DNA of 64,000 nucleotides from AP-15 sp963814805. Lineage in GTDB: Bacteria; Pseudomonadota; Alphaproteobacteria; ATCC43930; CGMCC-115725. The position numbers were made by a program, and so were the translations under genes. Under the pieces are notes generated by a model. That model made no database searches. It worked only from the letters and a program-made list of their open reading frames with translations, and was not told where the DNA came from. Location of the stretch: the NCBI GenBank assembly GCA_963814805.1, contig CAWFER010000015.1:62001-126000 (forward strand), read 5' to 3'. Positions 23,964 through 32,512 of the stretch are shown piece after piece (position 1 is the stretch's first letter; each line of letters starts with the position of its first letter).

Positions 23964-24758
23964 ATGGCGGAGGAGTTAGCCTTCAAGGACGAGGCGGCGG
24001 CGGAGTACGACCGTGCCTTCGCGCACGTCACCACGCATTTCATGCCCTTTCTGATGCGGGCCGCTCGCATTGCACCGGGTATGCACGTCCTTGACATCGC
24101 GACGGGCACGGGGCTTTCGGCCGAGGCGGCCCTCGCCGCCGTCGGCCCCACCGGCCATGTCATCGCCGCTGATGTCTCGCCGGCCATGGCCGAGAAGGCG
24201 CGTGAGCGTCTTGGCAAAGCGCCGAATGCTTCGTTCGCTGTAGAGGATGGGCAGGCGCTTTCGTTCGCGGATCGCAGTTTCGATGTAGTACTGTGCAATC
24301 TCGGGCTGATGTTCTTCCCCGCCCCGGTGCGGGGCCTCTCCGAGTTTCGTCGCGTGCTTTGCCCCGGCGGTCGCGTGCCCGTCTCGGTGAATACTGTCGT
24401 CGAGCGTTCTTACAACCATCAGATTAACGTAATCATAGCGCGGCATATGCCAAGTTTGGCCGAGGCCGTCACTCGCACTTTCGCGCTCGGCGAAGCGTCG
24501 CGACTTCGGTCTCTCTTCAAAGAGGCTGGCTTGGCGGACTTTGAGACCCATACGGTGAGGCACACCTTCGTGCTGCCGACATTCGATGTCTATTACGGCC
24601 CCTTTGAACGCGGTGGGGCTTCCACTGGCCAGGCACTCGCAGCACTGCCGGAGGAAATACGCCGCGCCGTGCGCGAGGAAGTGGGCCGCGACCTGGCCGA
24701 CAGGGGTGGGCCCATCGAGGCGGAGGCGGAGTATCGGATCGCCAGTGCGCGAAGGTAG
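23964..24758 (+). CDS. class I SAM-dependent methyltransferase
   Basis: An intact 264-residue methyltransferase of the UbiE/MenG-like type. Motif I is VLDIATGTGLSAEAALAAV, followed by GHVIAADVSPAMAEKARERL, post-motif EDGQALSFADRSFDVVLCN and FRRVLCPGGRVPVSV. The C-terminal part varies and includes FVLPTFDVYYGPFERGG. The substrate is not identifiable. It lies alone, 250 bp after the hydroxyacid dehydrogenase and 170 bp before the nitronate monooxygenase-like gene. Confidence 0.85.
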   Translation: MAEELAFKDEAAAEYDRAFAHVTTHFMPFLMRAARIAPGMHVLDIATGTGLSAEAALAAVGPTGHVIAADVSPAMAEKARERLGKAPNASFAVEDGQALSFADRSFDVVLCNLGLMFFPAPVRGLSEFRRVLCPGGRVPVSVNTVVERSYNHQINVIIARHMPSLAEAVTRTFALGEASRLRSLFKEAGLADFETHTVRHTFVLPTFDVYYGPFERGGASTGQALAALPEEIRRAVREEVGRDLADRGGPIEAEAEYRIASARR

Positions 24759-24930
24759 CGGGCTATACTGAGGGGTGGAAACCCGATCTTCGCCCCGCCG
24801 ATACCGGCCTTTCGCGGGACCGCGATGGAACCGCGCGGCCAGGATGGCTGCAACGGTCGCATCGCAACACTTGGCTCAGCGACATCCCCGCGCAAAAATA
24901 GGGCCACGCACGCAAGTCGCGGAGGGGACG

Positions 24931-25897
24931 ATGTTGAAGACACGCCTGTGCGAACTCCTCGGCCTCGATGTGCCGATCATCTTGGCGCCGATGGGAACAT
25001 GCACGTCGGCGGAACTCGCGGCTGCAGTATCCAACGAAGGAGGGTTGGGCGGCATCGGGTCGCTTTTCCGGCCCACCGCGACCGTCAAACGCGACATCGA
25101 TGTGGTAAAAACGCTCACCAATCGGCCGTTCGCGATCAACCATATCCCGCAAAGCCTGGATGCCGATGCGTTTCGTTACACCCTGGAGGCACGGCCGCGG
25201 GTCATCTCCTTCACGCTTGGCGATCCCGGCGATCTGGTTCGGGAAGCTCACGCTGTCGGCGCGCGGGTGATGTTGCAAATCACCACGGTCGCACAAGCCG
25301 TCCAAGCGGCCGAACGAGGCGTTGACGTGATCATTGCGCAGGGCGGCGAGTTCGGGCGGCTATTGCGGCGAGGTCAGCACGATGACACTGGTGCCGCAGG
25401 TCGTTGACGCGGTGTCACCAATCCCGGTTGTTGCCTCGGGCGGTATTTTCGATGGACGCGGTATCGCGGCAGCGTTGATGCTGGGCGCGGTTGGCGTCAA
25501 TCTCGGCACTCGCTTCATCGCCTCAAAGGAAGCGCCCGGCTCGGAAGAGTGGAAACAGGCAATCCTCCACGCCCGCTCGGAGGATTCGATTAAGGTCGAG
25601 GTGCTCAACGATATCAGTCCGGTGCCCGGAACCGTCGGGTTCGGCACTGTTCTGCGCTCGTTGCGCACGCCATTTCTAGACGAATGGGGCGGGAAACGCG
25701 AGGAAGCGCGCCGCGACCGTGACCGCCTGAGAGGCGAGATTCTGGCAACGCACCAGGCAGGCCGGCCGCATGAGACGTTGCTCACCGCCGGACAGACCTC
25801 GGGCGGCATTAAAGAGATCCTACCGGTGGCGGAAATCATGCGGCGTCTAGTGGCCGAAACCGAAGCAGCGCTGTCGCGGGCCGGGGCCTTTTCCTGA
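24931..25897 (+). pseudogene. nitronate monooxygenase family flavoprotein, one frameshift
   Basis: An FMN-dependent nitronate monooxygenase/2-nitropropane dioxygenase-like TIM barrel. It opens MLKTRLCELLGLDVPIILAP, the typical start, then VSNEGGLGGIGSLF and TNRPFAINHI. The frame changes near 25352 at GEFGR: removing one T restores the signature QGGESGGYCGEV. The rest is intact: PIPVVASGGIFDGRGIAAAL (phosphate-binding loop), LGAVGVNLGTRFIAS and a helical C-terminus ending AEIMRRLVAETEAAL. Total about 321 codons, normal for the family. The extra T (TTCGGG for TCGGG) mirrors the third break in mfd. Confidence 0.85.
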
Positions 25898-26030
25898 GCG
25901 ATCCGACCCACTGATCCTGGTCAGAAACATCAGCGGCCCGCGATCCGGAGCGATCAATCCCACACTGAGCAATGTCGCGGTGCGGCGCTGGCTGCTATCA
26001 TTGCACCCGTGGCCAGACCAAGGAGCAACA

Positions 26031-26426
26031 ATGAGTAACGTCATCGACAAACCGCGCGGGATGGCACCCACTATTGGCGGCTCGACGTATGTCAAGCCGT
26101 CCGACATGGATTGGAAAGCTACCCGCTTTGAAAAGATATCAATCAAGGTGCTTTACGAGAATCCCGAGCGAGGTGAGATGACCTGCCTGCTCAAACTGGA
26201 GCCGGGTGCCCACGTTCCATTCCACAAGCACCCCGAGATCGAACAGACGCTCGTCCTCGAAGGAGCCGTTCAGGATCACGACGGCATCGCGACTGCTGGG
26301 GATTACATTTGGCGCAGGCCGGGCTCACAGCACGACAACACGTCGCCTGGCGGTGCGGTGCTTTTCGCCGTGTACCGAAAACCCAACATCTACTATCACA
26401 CGACAAAGGAAACTGCCGGTTTCTGA
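26031..26426 (+). CDS. cupin-domain protein, ChrR-like
   Basis: A 131-residue single cupin. The AAGGAG ribosome-binding site lies 6 bases before the ATG. Cupin motif 1 is seen in GAHVPFHKHPEIEQTLVLEG (two His and one Glu ligands) and motif 2 in PGSQHDNTSPGGAVLFAVYR. The first 50 residues contain DWKATRFEKISIKVLYENPE, as in ChrR/anti-sigma cupin domains and related small cupins. A metal-dependent role is expected. It is isolated, and no sigma factor gene is nearby, so an anti-sigma role is not supported. Confidence 0.85.
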   Translation: MSNVIDKPRGMAPTIGGSTYVKPSDMDWKATRFEKISIKVLYENPERGEMTCLLKLEPGAHVPFHKHPEIEQTLVLEGAVQDHDGIATAGDYIWRRPGSQHDNTSPGGAVLFAVYRKPNIYYHTTKETAGF

Positions 26427-26672
26427 ACCCGATTTTGGCCAGGGAGAGGCTAACCCCGGACCGCCCCTGTTTCGATGTGAACGTCGGCTTCGGGGCATGA
26501 AGACCCATCGCGATCGGCCACAGGGAGGGGCCCGATCCGAATGGTGTACCCGTTTTGCGGCCAATGAAGCACGGGCAGGTATCCGCCCAAACCGGCCGCC
26601 GGCGATAGAATGCCCAGCCGGTCTTCCCGTGACCGGAGCCGGGAGGGTGTGGTCGGTTCGGAGAAGACGATC

Positions 26673-27301
26673 ATGCTCGAAACAAACCAGCCGCCGGCAG
26701 CGCAGCGCGATCCCTGGAATAAGGGGCGCCTCATCGGGCAGAAGCGAGCGCTGAAGCCGAAGGACGTGTGGTCCATCCGGGTTCGGCTTCAGTTGGAGCA
26801 CCGAGCCCGAGACCTCCCGATGTTCAACCTCGCCATCGATAGCAAACTCCGAGGCTGCGATCTCGTGCGGTTGCAGGTCGACGATGTCTGTGCCGGCGAC
26901 CGGGTCAGAGACCGCGCCACCTTCATTCAGAAGAAGACGGGACGGCCGGTCCAGTTCGAGATCACCGAGCAGACCCGAGCCGCGATCCAAGCCTGGCTTC
27001 CCGAGTTTGTGGGCAGGAAGGGACGCTACCTGTTCCCCAGCCGTTTCAGGGCGCGGCCGCACCTGTCGACGCAGGCAATACGCGCGGATCGTTCATGCCT
27101 GGGTCGAGAGTGCCGGTCTGGATAGCTCGGCCTACGGCACGCATTCGATGCGCCGGACGAAGGCGGCACAGATCTACAAAAAGACGGGCAATCTCAGGGC
27201 TGTGCAGCTGCTTCTCGGGCATACGAAGTTGGAGAGCACCGTCCGTTACCGGCATCGAAGTGGATGACGCCCTCGCCATTTCGGAGCAGGTCGAGCTGTA
27301 A
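26673..27301 (+). pseudogene. tyrosine-type recombinase (short integrase), frameshifted
   Basis: A compact tyrosine recombinase of about 209 codons with mainly the catalytic domain. It starts with QPPAAQRDPWNKGRLIGQK, then MFNLAIDSKLRGCDLVRLQV (first catalytic Arg in SKLRGCD), KTGRPVQFEITEQTR and, after a frameshift near 27085, SSAYGTHSMRRTKAAQIY (the H-x-x-R box) and QLLLGHTKLESTVRY (His/Trp position and the Tyr nucleophile). A last shift near 27250 leads to GIEVDDALAISEQVEL at the usual C-terminus. Members are common on mobile DNA in Alphaproteobacteria. If the indels are errors the enzyme is complete. Its partner att sites were not found. Confidence 0.82.
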
Positions 27302-27497
27302 CCCGATGCGGGCTGCGACCCCGTCCCAATCAGCGAGAGGGCCGCAGCCCCTGCCGGTTCATGCCGTCTGGGCAGCTCGGCGCCGATGGACTAAACCGCT
27401 CTCGCGGTAATTGGTGGCAAGACGTGGAGTAGCGGGAAGCAGCATCCTGTCTTGAGATTGAGGGGCCTTGAACCTCACCCAAGACAGGAGCCCGCCA

Positions 27498-27640
27498 ATG
27501 ACCGACAAGGCCATCAGTCCGTTACGCCGGCGACTGATCGAGGACATGACGATCCGACGGCTTAGCCCCAAGACGCAGCTCCACTATATCCGCCACGTCA
27601 AAAGGTTTGCTGATTTTCTGGGCCGGTCTGCCGGCAAGGC
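27498..27640 (+). pseudogene. tyrosine recombinase, piece 1 of 3 (N-terminus), interrupted by IS66
   Basis: Starts MTDKAISPLRRRLIEDMTIR and RLSPKTQLHYIRHVKRFADF, the SAM-like core-binding start of the integrase type often found with IS91-like elements. The reading stops where an IS66 element enters at 27641; the last eight bases, GGCAAGGC, are the target duplication. Joining across the element restores the frame through LGRSAGKATTEDVHRYQLW. See pieces 2 and 3. Confidence 0.85.
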
Positions 27641-27740
27641 GTATCCCTCCGGTGATGGCCGCCTTGCGTAACTGAGGTGGGATGGGCTGGTAAGCACTGG
27701 TGCAAATGATGGTGTTTGCACCGGTGTTAGAGACGGTGCG

Positions 27741-28082
27741 ATGGCGCGGGTCGAGGTTATAACGGGGCCGGAACGGCGGCGGCGTTGGAGCGCCGAGCAG
27801 AAGCGGGCGATTGTTGCCGAGAGCCTGGCGCCTGGGGCGGTGGTCACAGAGATCGCTCGCCGCGCGGAGATTGGGACCGGCCAGATTTATCGCTGGCGCC
27901 GGGAGCTTGGGGTCGGCCGGGGGTTTGCTCAGGTTCTGATCGCGCCGGGCGGGGATGACGCCGGGTGGCCTGCGGCACCGGTGATCGAGATCGAATTTGT
28001 GGGGAAGGCGCGCATGCGGATCCCGGCTTCGATCCCGGCCGGGCTGGCGGCGGCCGTGGTCAAAGCGCTGTCGGGGCGATGA
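27741..28082 (+). CDS. tnpA: IS66 TnpA (OrfA) helix-turn-helix protein
   Basis: A 113-residue IS66 accessory protein. The N-terminal helix-turn-helix is seen in RRRRWSAEQKRAIVAESL and EIARRAEIGTGQIYRWRREL, followed by a short C-terminal region (IEIEFVGKARMRIPASIPAG) typical of IS66 TnpA. It likely binds the element ends or regulates transposition. Its stop overlaps the tnpB start (ATGA), indicating translational coupling. Confidence 0.92.
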   Translation: MARVEVITGPERRRRWSAEQKRAIVAESLAPGAVVTEIARRAEIGTGQIYRWRRELGVGRGFAQVLIAPGGDDAGWPAAPVIEIEFVGKARMRIPASIPAGLAAAVVKALSGR

Positions 28083-28426
28083 TCCCGGTCCCTTCGGGAG
28101 TTCGTGTTTGGCTAGCCGTCGGCCACACCGACATGCGGCGTGGGATGAACAGCTTGGCACTGCAAGTCCAAGAAGTATTGGATCGCGATCCGCATGCCGG
28201 TGATTTGTACGTTTTCAGAGGCAGAAGGGGTCATTTAATCAAAATTCTGTGGCATGACGGGATCGGCATGTCGCTCTACGCCAAGCGGCTGGAGCGCGGC
28301 CAATTCATCTGGCCATCGCCGGCCGACGGGATCGTCGCGATCAGCGCGGCGCAGTTGGCTTACATGCTCGACGGGATCGACTGGCGGAACCCGGTTCGCA
28401 CCTGGCGTCCGGAAGTGGCCGGCTGA
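28079..28426 (+). CDS. tnpB: IS66 TnpB (OrfB) accessory protein
   Basis: A 115-residue protein starting MIPVPSGVRVWLAVGHTDMR, with RGMNSLALQVQEVL and the IS66 OrfB signature LYVFRGRRGHLIKILWHDG, then YAKRLERGQFIWP. It is required for IS66 transposition in studied members, but its biochemical role is unclear. The ATG overlaps the tnpA TGA; tnpC follows about 95 bp later. Confidence 0.94.
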   Translation: MIPVPSGVRVWLAVGHTDMRRGMNSLALQVQEVLDRDPHAGDLYVFRGRRGHLIKILWHDGIGMSLYAKRLERGQFIWPSPADGIVAISAAQLAYMLDGIDWRNPVRTWRPEVAG

Positions 28427-28519
28427 GAGCCTGCCCCTGACCTGATCAGGGATGCGGCGGATTAACTCACCCTATGGTTGAGGAGCGCTCGGGCCCGGTG
28501 ATGTGCGATAATCGGGCCC

Positions 28520-30166
28520 GTGACGACACCCGAGGACCTCCCCGACGCCATTGCCGCGCTGCAGGCGGCGCTAATCGCGGAGCGCGAAAGAGCGGCGCGG
28601 GTCGAGGCCGAATTGGCGGTGGCCAAGGCCAAGGCTTCCGATGATCAGGCCTTGATCGCCCATCAGCGATTGCAGATCGCCAAGCTCACGCGTGAGCTCT
28701 ATGGCCAGCGCTCGGAACGCAGTGGGCAATTGCTCGATCAGATGGCGCTGGCCTTCGAGGAGTTCGAGAGTTCGGCGACCGAAGACGAGATTGCCGCCGA
28801 GCGGGCCGTGGCCAAGACCACCAACGTGGTGGCCTTCACCCGCAAGCGCCCGGCACGCCAGCCCTTCCCCGAGCATCTGCCGCGCGAGCGGGTGGTCGAA
28901 CCGGGTCCGACCGCCTGCCAGTGCTGCGGCAGCTCGCGGCTGCGCAAGCTGGGCGAGGACATCACCGAGACGCTGGAGGTGATTCCGCGGCAGTGGAAGG
29001 TGATCCAGCATGTTCGTGAGAAGTTCACCTGCCGCGACTGCGAGAAGATCAGCCAGGCGCCGGCGCCGTTCCACGTGATCGCGCGCGGCTGGGCCGGCCC
29101 GAGCCTCTTGGCGATGATCCTGTTCGAGAAGTTCGGGCAACATCAGCCGCTGAACCGCCAGGCCGAACGCTATTCGAGAGAAGGCGTACCCCTCAGCCTG
29201 TCGACCCTGGCCGACCAGGTCGGGGCCTGCTGCGCGGTGCTGACCCCGCTGCTGCGGCGGGTTGAGGCGCATGTCTTCGCGGCCGAGCGCTTGCACGGCG
29301 ACGATACCACCGTGCCGGTCTTGGCCAAAGGCAAGACCGACATCGGGCGATGCTGGGTTTACGTGCGCGACGATCGACCGTTCGGTGGACCGGACCCGCC
29401 GGCGGCGATGTTTTATTACTCGCGCGATCGCCGCGGCGAGCACCCGCAGACACATCTGGCCGGCTATGCCGGGATCCTCCAGGCGGACGCCTTCAGCGGA
29501 TACAACAAACTCTACGAACCCGACCGCCAACCGGGCCCGATCCTGGAGGCCGGATGCTGGAGCCACGCCCGTCGACCGTTCTTCGTCATGGCCGATCTTG
29601 CTGAGAACGCCCGCCGCAAGGCGCAGGGCAAGACGACGGCGGTGATATCGCCGCTGGCGCTGGACGCAGTCCGGCGCATCGATGCCCTCTTCGACATCGA
29701 ACGCACGATCAACGGCCAGAGCGCCGAGCGACGCCGAGCCGTCCGGCAAGAGCTGAGCGCGCCGCTGGTCGCTGATCTCGAGCGCTGGCTGCGCGAGCAC
29801 CGGCCAAAGCTGTCGCGCGGCAACGATCTCGCCAAGGCGATGGATTACCTGCTCAAGCGCTGGCCGGCGTTCACCCGGTTCCTCGACGACGGCCGCATCT
29901 GCCTGTCGAACAACGCCGCCGAGCGCGCGCTGAGAGGTATCGCTCTCGGCAGAAAATCATGGTTGTTCGCGGGTTCCGACCGGGGTGGGCAGCGGGCGGC
30001 GGCAATGTACAGCCTGATCGTCACCGCCAAGATGAACGATGTCGATCCGCAAGCCTGGCTGGCCAACGTCCTGGCCCGGATCGCCGAGCATTCGGCCCAG
30101 AGGCTCGATGAACTGCTGCCATGGAACTGGCGGCCGCGTTCGGCACCGCAAAGTCAGGCGGCCTGA
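28520..30166 (+). CDS. tnpC: IS66 family transposase TnpC
   Basis: The 548-residue DDE transposase of the element, starting with GTG at 28520. It has an N-terminal coiled coil/leucine-zipper region (AALQAALIAERERAARVEAE, LAKLTRELYGQRSERS-like), a zinc-finger-like stretch with CQCCGSS and FTCRDCEKI, and the catalytic domain. That domain includes LHGDDTTVPVLAKGKTDIGR (first Asp), GILQADAFSGYNKLYEP (second Asp), AGCWSHARRPFF and the C-terminal LSNNAAERALRGIALGRKSW (catalytic Glu). No indels are visible in this copy. Confidence 0.96.
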   Translation: MTTPEDLPDAIAALQAALIAERERAARVEAELAVAKAKASDDQALIAHQRLQIAKLTRELYGQRSERSGQLLDQMALAFEEFESSATEDEIAAERAVAKTTNVVAFTRKRPARQPFPEHLPRERVVEPGPTACQCCGSSRLRKLGEDITETLEVIPRQWKVIQHVREKFTCRDCEKISQAPAPFHVIARGWAGPSLLAMILFEKFGQHQPLNRQAERYSREGVPLSLSTLADQVGACCAVLTPLLRRVEAHVFAAERLHGDDTTVPVLAKGKTDIGRCWVYVRDDRPFGGPDPPAAMFYYSRDRRGEHPQTHLAGYAGILQADAFSGYNKLYEPDRQPGPILEAGCWSHARRPFFVMADLAENARRKAQGKTTAVISPLALDAVRRIDALFDIERTINGQSAERRRAVRQELSAPLVADLERWLREHRPKLSRGNDLAKAMDYLLKRWPAFTRFLDDGRICLSNNAAERALRGIALGRKSWLFAGSDRGGQRAAAMYSLIVTAKMNDVDPQAWLANVLARIAEHSAQRLDELLPWNWRPRSAPQSQAA

Positions 30167-30168
30167 TC

Positions 30169-30411
30169 ATGGCAGCCATCGCCCAGGTCTTCACGATCAG
30201 CTATGTCGCCAACCTGCTCGGCGAGGACGAAGACTGGCTGTACGACCTGTCGACCGACATGTTCCCGGAAGACGGCTGCCTCTGGGTCTACGGCGTCGGC
30301 GAGGATGGCGTGCCCGCCTTCACCAAGGACGGCATAGAGAACCTGCGCCAGATCATCGCTGACCAACGAGCCGCCGGCCGCGCACCGCCTCAGGTCAAAT
30401 CCGCCGAGTAG
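30169..30411 (+). CDS. small IS66-borne protein of unknown function
   Basis: An 80-residue acidic protein starting 2 bp after the tnpC stop: MAAIAQVFTISYVANLLGED, DEDWLYDLSTDMFPEDGCLW and FTKDGIENLRQIIADQR. A similar short gene follows tnpC in some alphaproteobacterial IS66 elements. It has a segment resembling a helix-turn-helix-like ISYVANLLGEDEDWLYDL, but its function is unknown. It ends 29 bp before the right inverted repeat end. Confidence 0.75.
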   Translation: MAAIAQVFTISYVANLLGEDEDWLYDLSTDMFPEDGCLWVYGVGEDGVPAFTKDGIENLRQIIADQRAAGRAPPQVKSAE

Positions 30412-30440
30412 CCGGCCTGTGGTCCTCACCGCATGCTAAC

Positions 30441-30715
30441 GGCAAGGCTACCACCGAGGATGTCCATCGCTATCAGTTGTGGCTGGCGTCGATCGGGACG
30501 ACGGTACCGACCGTCAACGTCAGTGCCACTGCCCTGCGGTTCTTCTTCAAGGTCACGTTGAAGCGCCACGATCTTGCCCAGGAGGTCGTCTCGACCCGTG
30601 AGCCTCGCCGCCTGCCCGTTGTTCTGAGCCCGGAGGAGGTCGGTCGGCTGCTCGCCTCGGCGAGAAACATCAAGCACAAGGCACTCTTGAGCCTGGCTTA
30701 TGCCACCGGCCTGCG
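30441..30715 (+). pseudogene. tyrosine recombinase, piece 2 of 3 (core-binding domain and start of catalytic domain)
   Basis: Continues the integrase after the IS66: TTEDVHRYQLWLASIGTTV, NVSATALRFFFKVTLKRHDL, REPRRLPVVLSPEEVGRLL and HKALLSLAYATGLR. The text stops at the IS21-type insertion at 30716; the four bases TGCG at 30712-30715 are duplicated at 35436-35439. The reading ATGLR joins to ASEVV in piece 3, placing the insertion exactly at the first catalytic-arginine region. Confidence 0.88.
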
Positions 30716-30900
30716 TGTCAACGCCGGTTGAAACCTGACCCACTTTGCTCGATGTCGCCGATTAAATCTTGACCCACCCGCGTCGTTTCGGGGCTTGTCC
30801 AGGTAGTCCATAGGAGGGACCCGCGCGGAGCGCAGCGACCGCCACGAGTCCGGCGGAGCGCAGCGCGGGAGGTCCCTGTGGGCCCACCTGGGCAAGCTTT

Positions 30901-31623
30901 TCACTCTGCCGGTGCCGCTGCGGGCTGCGCCGGCGTCGGCGCTTTCAGCAATCCGGCGCGGCGCTTGTCCTTGAGGCGATAGCTCTCGCCCTGGATGCTG
31001 ACGACGGTCGAGTGGTGCAGCAGCCGGTCGAGCATCGCCGCGGTCAGCACCGGGTCGCCGGCGAAGGCCTGGTCCCACGACCCGAAGGTCAGGTTCGACG
31101 TTAGGATCATCGCGCCCTTCTCATAGCGCTTGGCGACGACCTGGAAGAACAAGTTGGCCTGCTCGCGCCCGAGCGGCAGGTAGCCGATCTCGTCGATGAT
31201 CAAGAGCTTGTAGAGGCTGACCGCGCGGTGCATCGCCTCTTTCCAGCGGCCCTGGCGCTGCGCCGTCTCGAGTGTCATCACCAGATCGGCCGCCGAGGTG
31301 AAGCGTACCTTGTGGCCGTGCTGGGTTGCCAGGTAGCCGAGGGCAATCGCCAGATGCGTCTTGCCGACGCCGCTGGGGCCGAGAAAGACGATATTCTCGG
31401 CTCGTTCGATAAAGGCCAGGCCGGCGAGCTCGTGGATTTGCGGCCGCGGCACGCCTGTCGCGAAGCCAAAGTCGAAGCCGTCGAGCGTCTTGACTGCCGG
31501 GAAGCCGGCAACACGTGCGAACATCTCGCGGGCCCGCGCCCGGCGTGCGTCACGCTCGGCCCGCAAGGTGTCCTCCAGAAAGTCGGAGAAGGAAGCCTGC
31601 TTCGCGGCGGCACTCTGGGCGAT
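30901..31623 (-). pseudogene. istB: istB of IS21 element A, 3' piece (ATPase)
   Basis: The main part of the IstB helper ATPase, lacking about the first 29 residues. It reads from the insertion point as AIAQSAAAKQASFSDFLEDT, then Walker A FLGPSGVGKTHLAIALGYL, Walker B LLIIDEIGYLPLGREQAN and MILTSNLTFGSWDQAF (sensor region). The C-terminus is rich in Ala/Pro. The missing N-terminus lies at 34244-34330 on the far side of element B. Joining the two through the 6-bp duplication ATCGCC gives YSGIAQSAAAKQ in frame. Confidence 0.9.
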
Positions 31624-31745
31624 TGCTGATTCCGGGGATGTCGCCCGGTCATTTCGAGATCATGTCGCTCGCTGTTCCGACATGATGTCGCCCGCTTGAG
31701 GCGTCCTGCTGGCGGGTGGGTTTTCGGCGAAAGGCGTACCGTTGG

Positions 31746-32492
31746 TCAATCCCTGAGAACTGGTCTCGGTCGGGAGCGGCGTAGGCTGTCGCCGGCGAGA
31801 TCGATGCGATGGGCGTTGTGGACGAGGCGGTCGAGGATGGCGTCGGCATAGGTCGGATCGCCGATCACCTCATGCCACTTGTCGACGGGGACCTGGCTGG
31901 TGAGGAGGGTCGAGCGGCGGCCGTAGCGTTCTTCGAGGATCTCGTAAAGGTCGCTGCGGGCGCCGGCATCGAGGGGGTCGAGACCCCAATCGTCGAGAAT
32001 GAGGAGCTGGGCGCCGTTGAGGCTGCGCATGATGCGGGCATAGCGGCCGTCGCCGCGGGCGAGCGCGAGATCGGCAAAGAGCTTGGGGACGCGCTGATAG
32101 AGCACCGAACGGTTGTCGCGGCAGGCTTTGTGGCCGAGAGCACAGGCAAGCCAACTTTTGCCGACGCCAGTCGGCCCGCACAGGATCAAATTGTCGTGCG
32201 CGTCGATCCACTCGCCGCCGGTGAGCTTGTGGAACAGCGCGCGATCGAGGCCGCGCGGAGCGCGGTAATCGACATCCTCGACGACGGCGTGGTGGCGCAA
32301 TCGGGCATAGCGCAGCCGGGCGGCCAGGCGTTTGTCGCGGCGATGGGTGAGCTCGCGATCGACCAGCAAGCCGAGCCAATCGGCATGGGTCAGGGTTGCC
32401 CCTTCGCCGGAGGCTTCGAGTTCGGCGAAGGCCTGGGCCATGCCGGTAAACCCGAGTTTGGCGAGCTGGTCGAGCATCGGATGGGTCAGCAA
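31746..32492 (-). CDS. istB: IS21 helper ATPase IstB (element B)
   Basis: An intact 248-residue AAA+ ATPase needed with IstA for transposition and target choice. It starts MLTHPMLDQLAKLGFTGMAQ, has Walker A LCGPTGVGKSWLACALGHKA, Walker B LLILDDWGLDPL and the sensor segment LLTSQVPVDKWHEVIGDP, and ends with AHRIDLAGDSLRRSRP. It begins 20 bp after the istA stop. Its sequence differs clearly from the IstB of element A, so the two elements are different IS21 subgroups rather than copies. Confidence 0.95.
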   Translation of the reverse strand: MLTHPMLDQLAKLGFTGMAQAFAELEASGEGATLTHADWLGLLVDRELTHRRDKRLAARLRYARLRHHAVVEDVDYRAPRGLDRALFHKLTGGEWIDAHDNLILCGPTGVGKSWLACALGHKACRDNRSVLYQRVPKLFADLALARGDGRYARIMRSLNGAQLLILDDWGLDPLDAGARSDLYEILEERYGRRSTLLTSQVPVDKWHEVIGDPTYADAILDRLVHNAHRIDLAGDSLRRSRPRPVLRD

Positions 32493-32512
32493 TGTCCATT
32501 CTCCTTAACGGG

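Larger units (their letters stand above)
27641..30440 (+). mobile_element. complete IS66-family insertion sequence
   Basis: A 2800-bp element with tnpA, tnpB, tnpC and a small extra gene. Both ends are defined by an 8-bp direct duplication GGCAAGGC (27633-27640 and 30441-30448), the length usual for IS66. Terminal inverted repeats match at 13 of 20 positions, beginning GTATCCCTCCGGTGATGGCC on the left and, reverse-complemented on the right, GTTAGCATGCGGTGAGGACC. Removing the element plus one repeat restores the integrase frame. All its genes are intact, so it may be active. Confidence 0.93.
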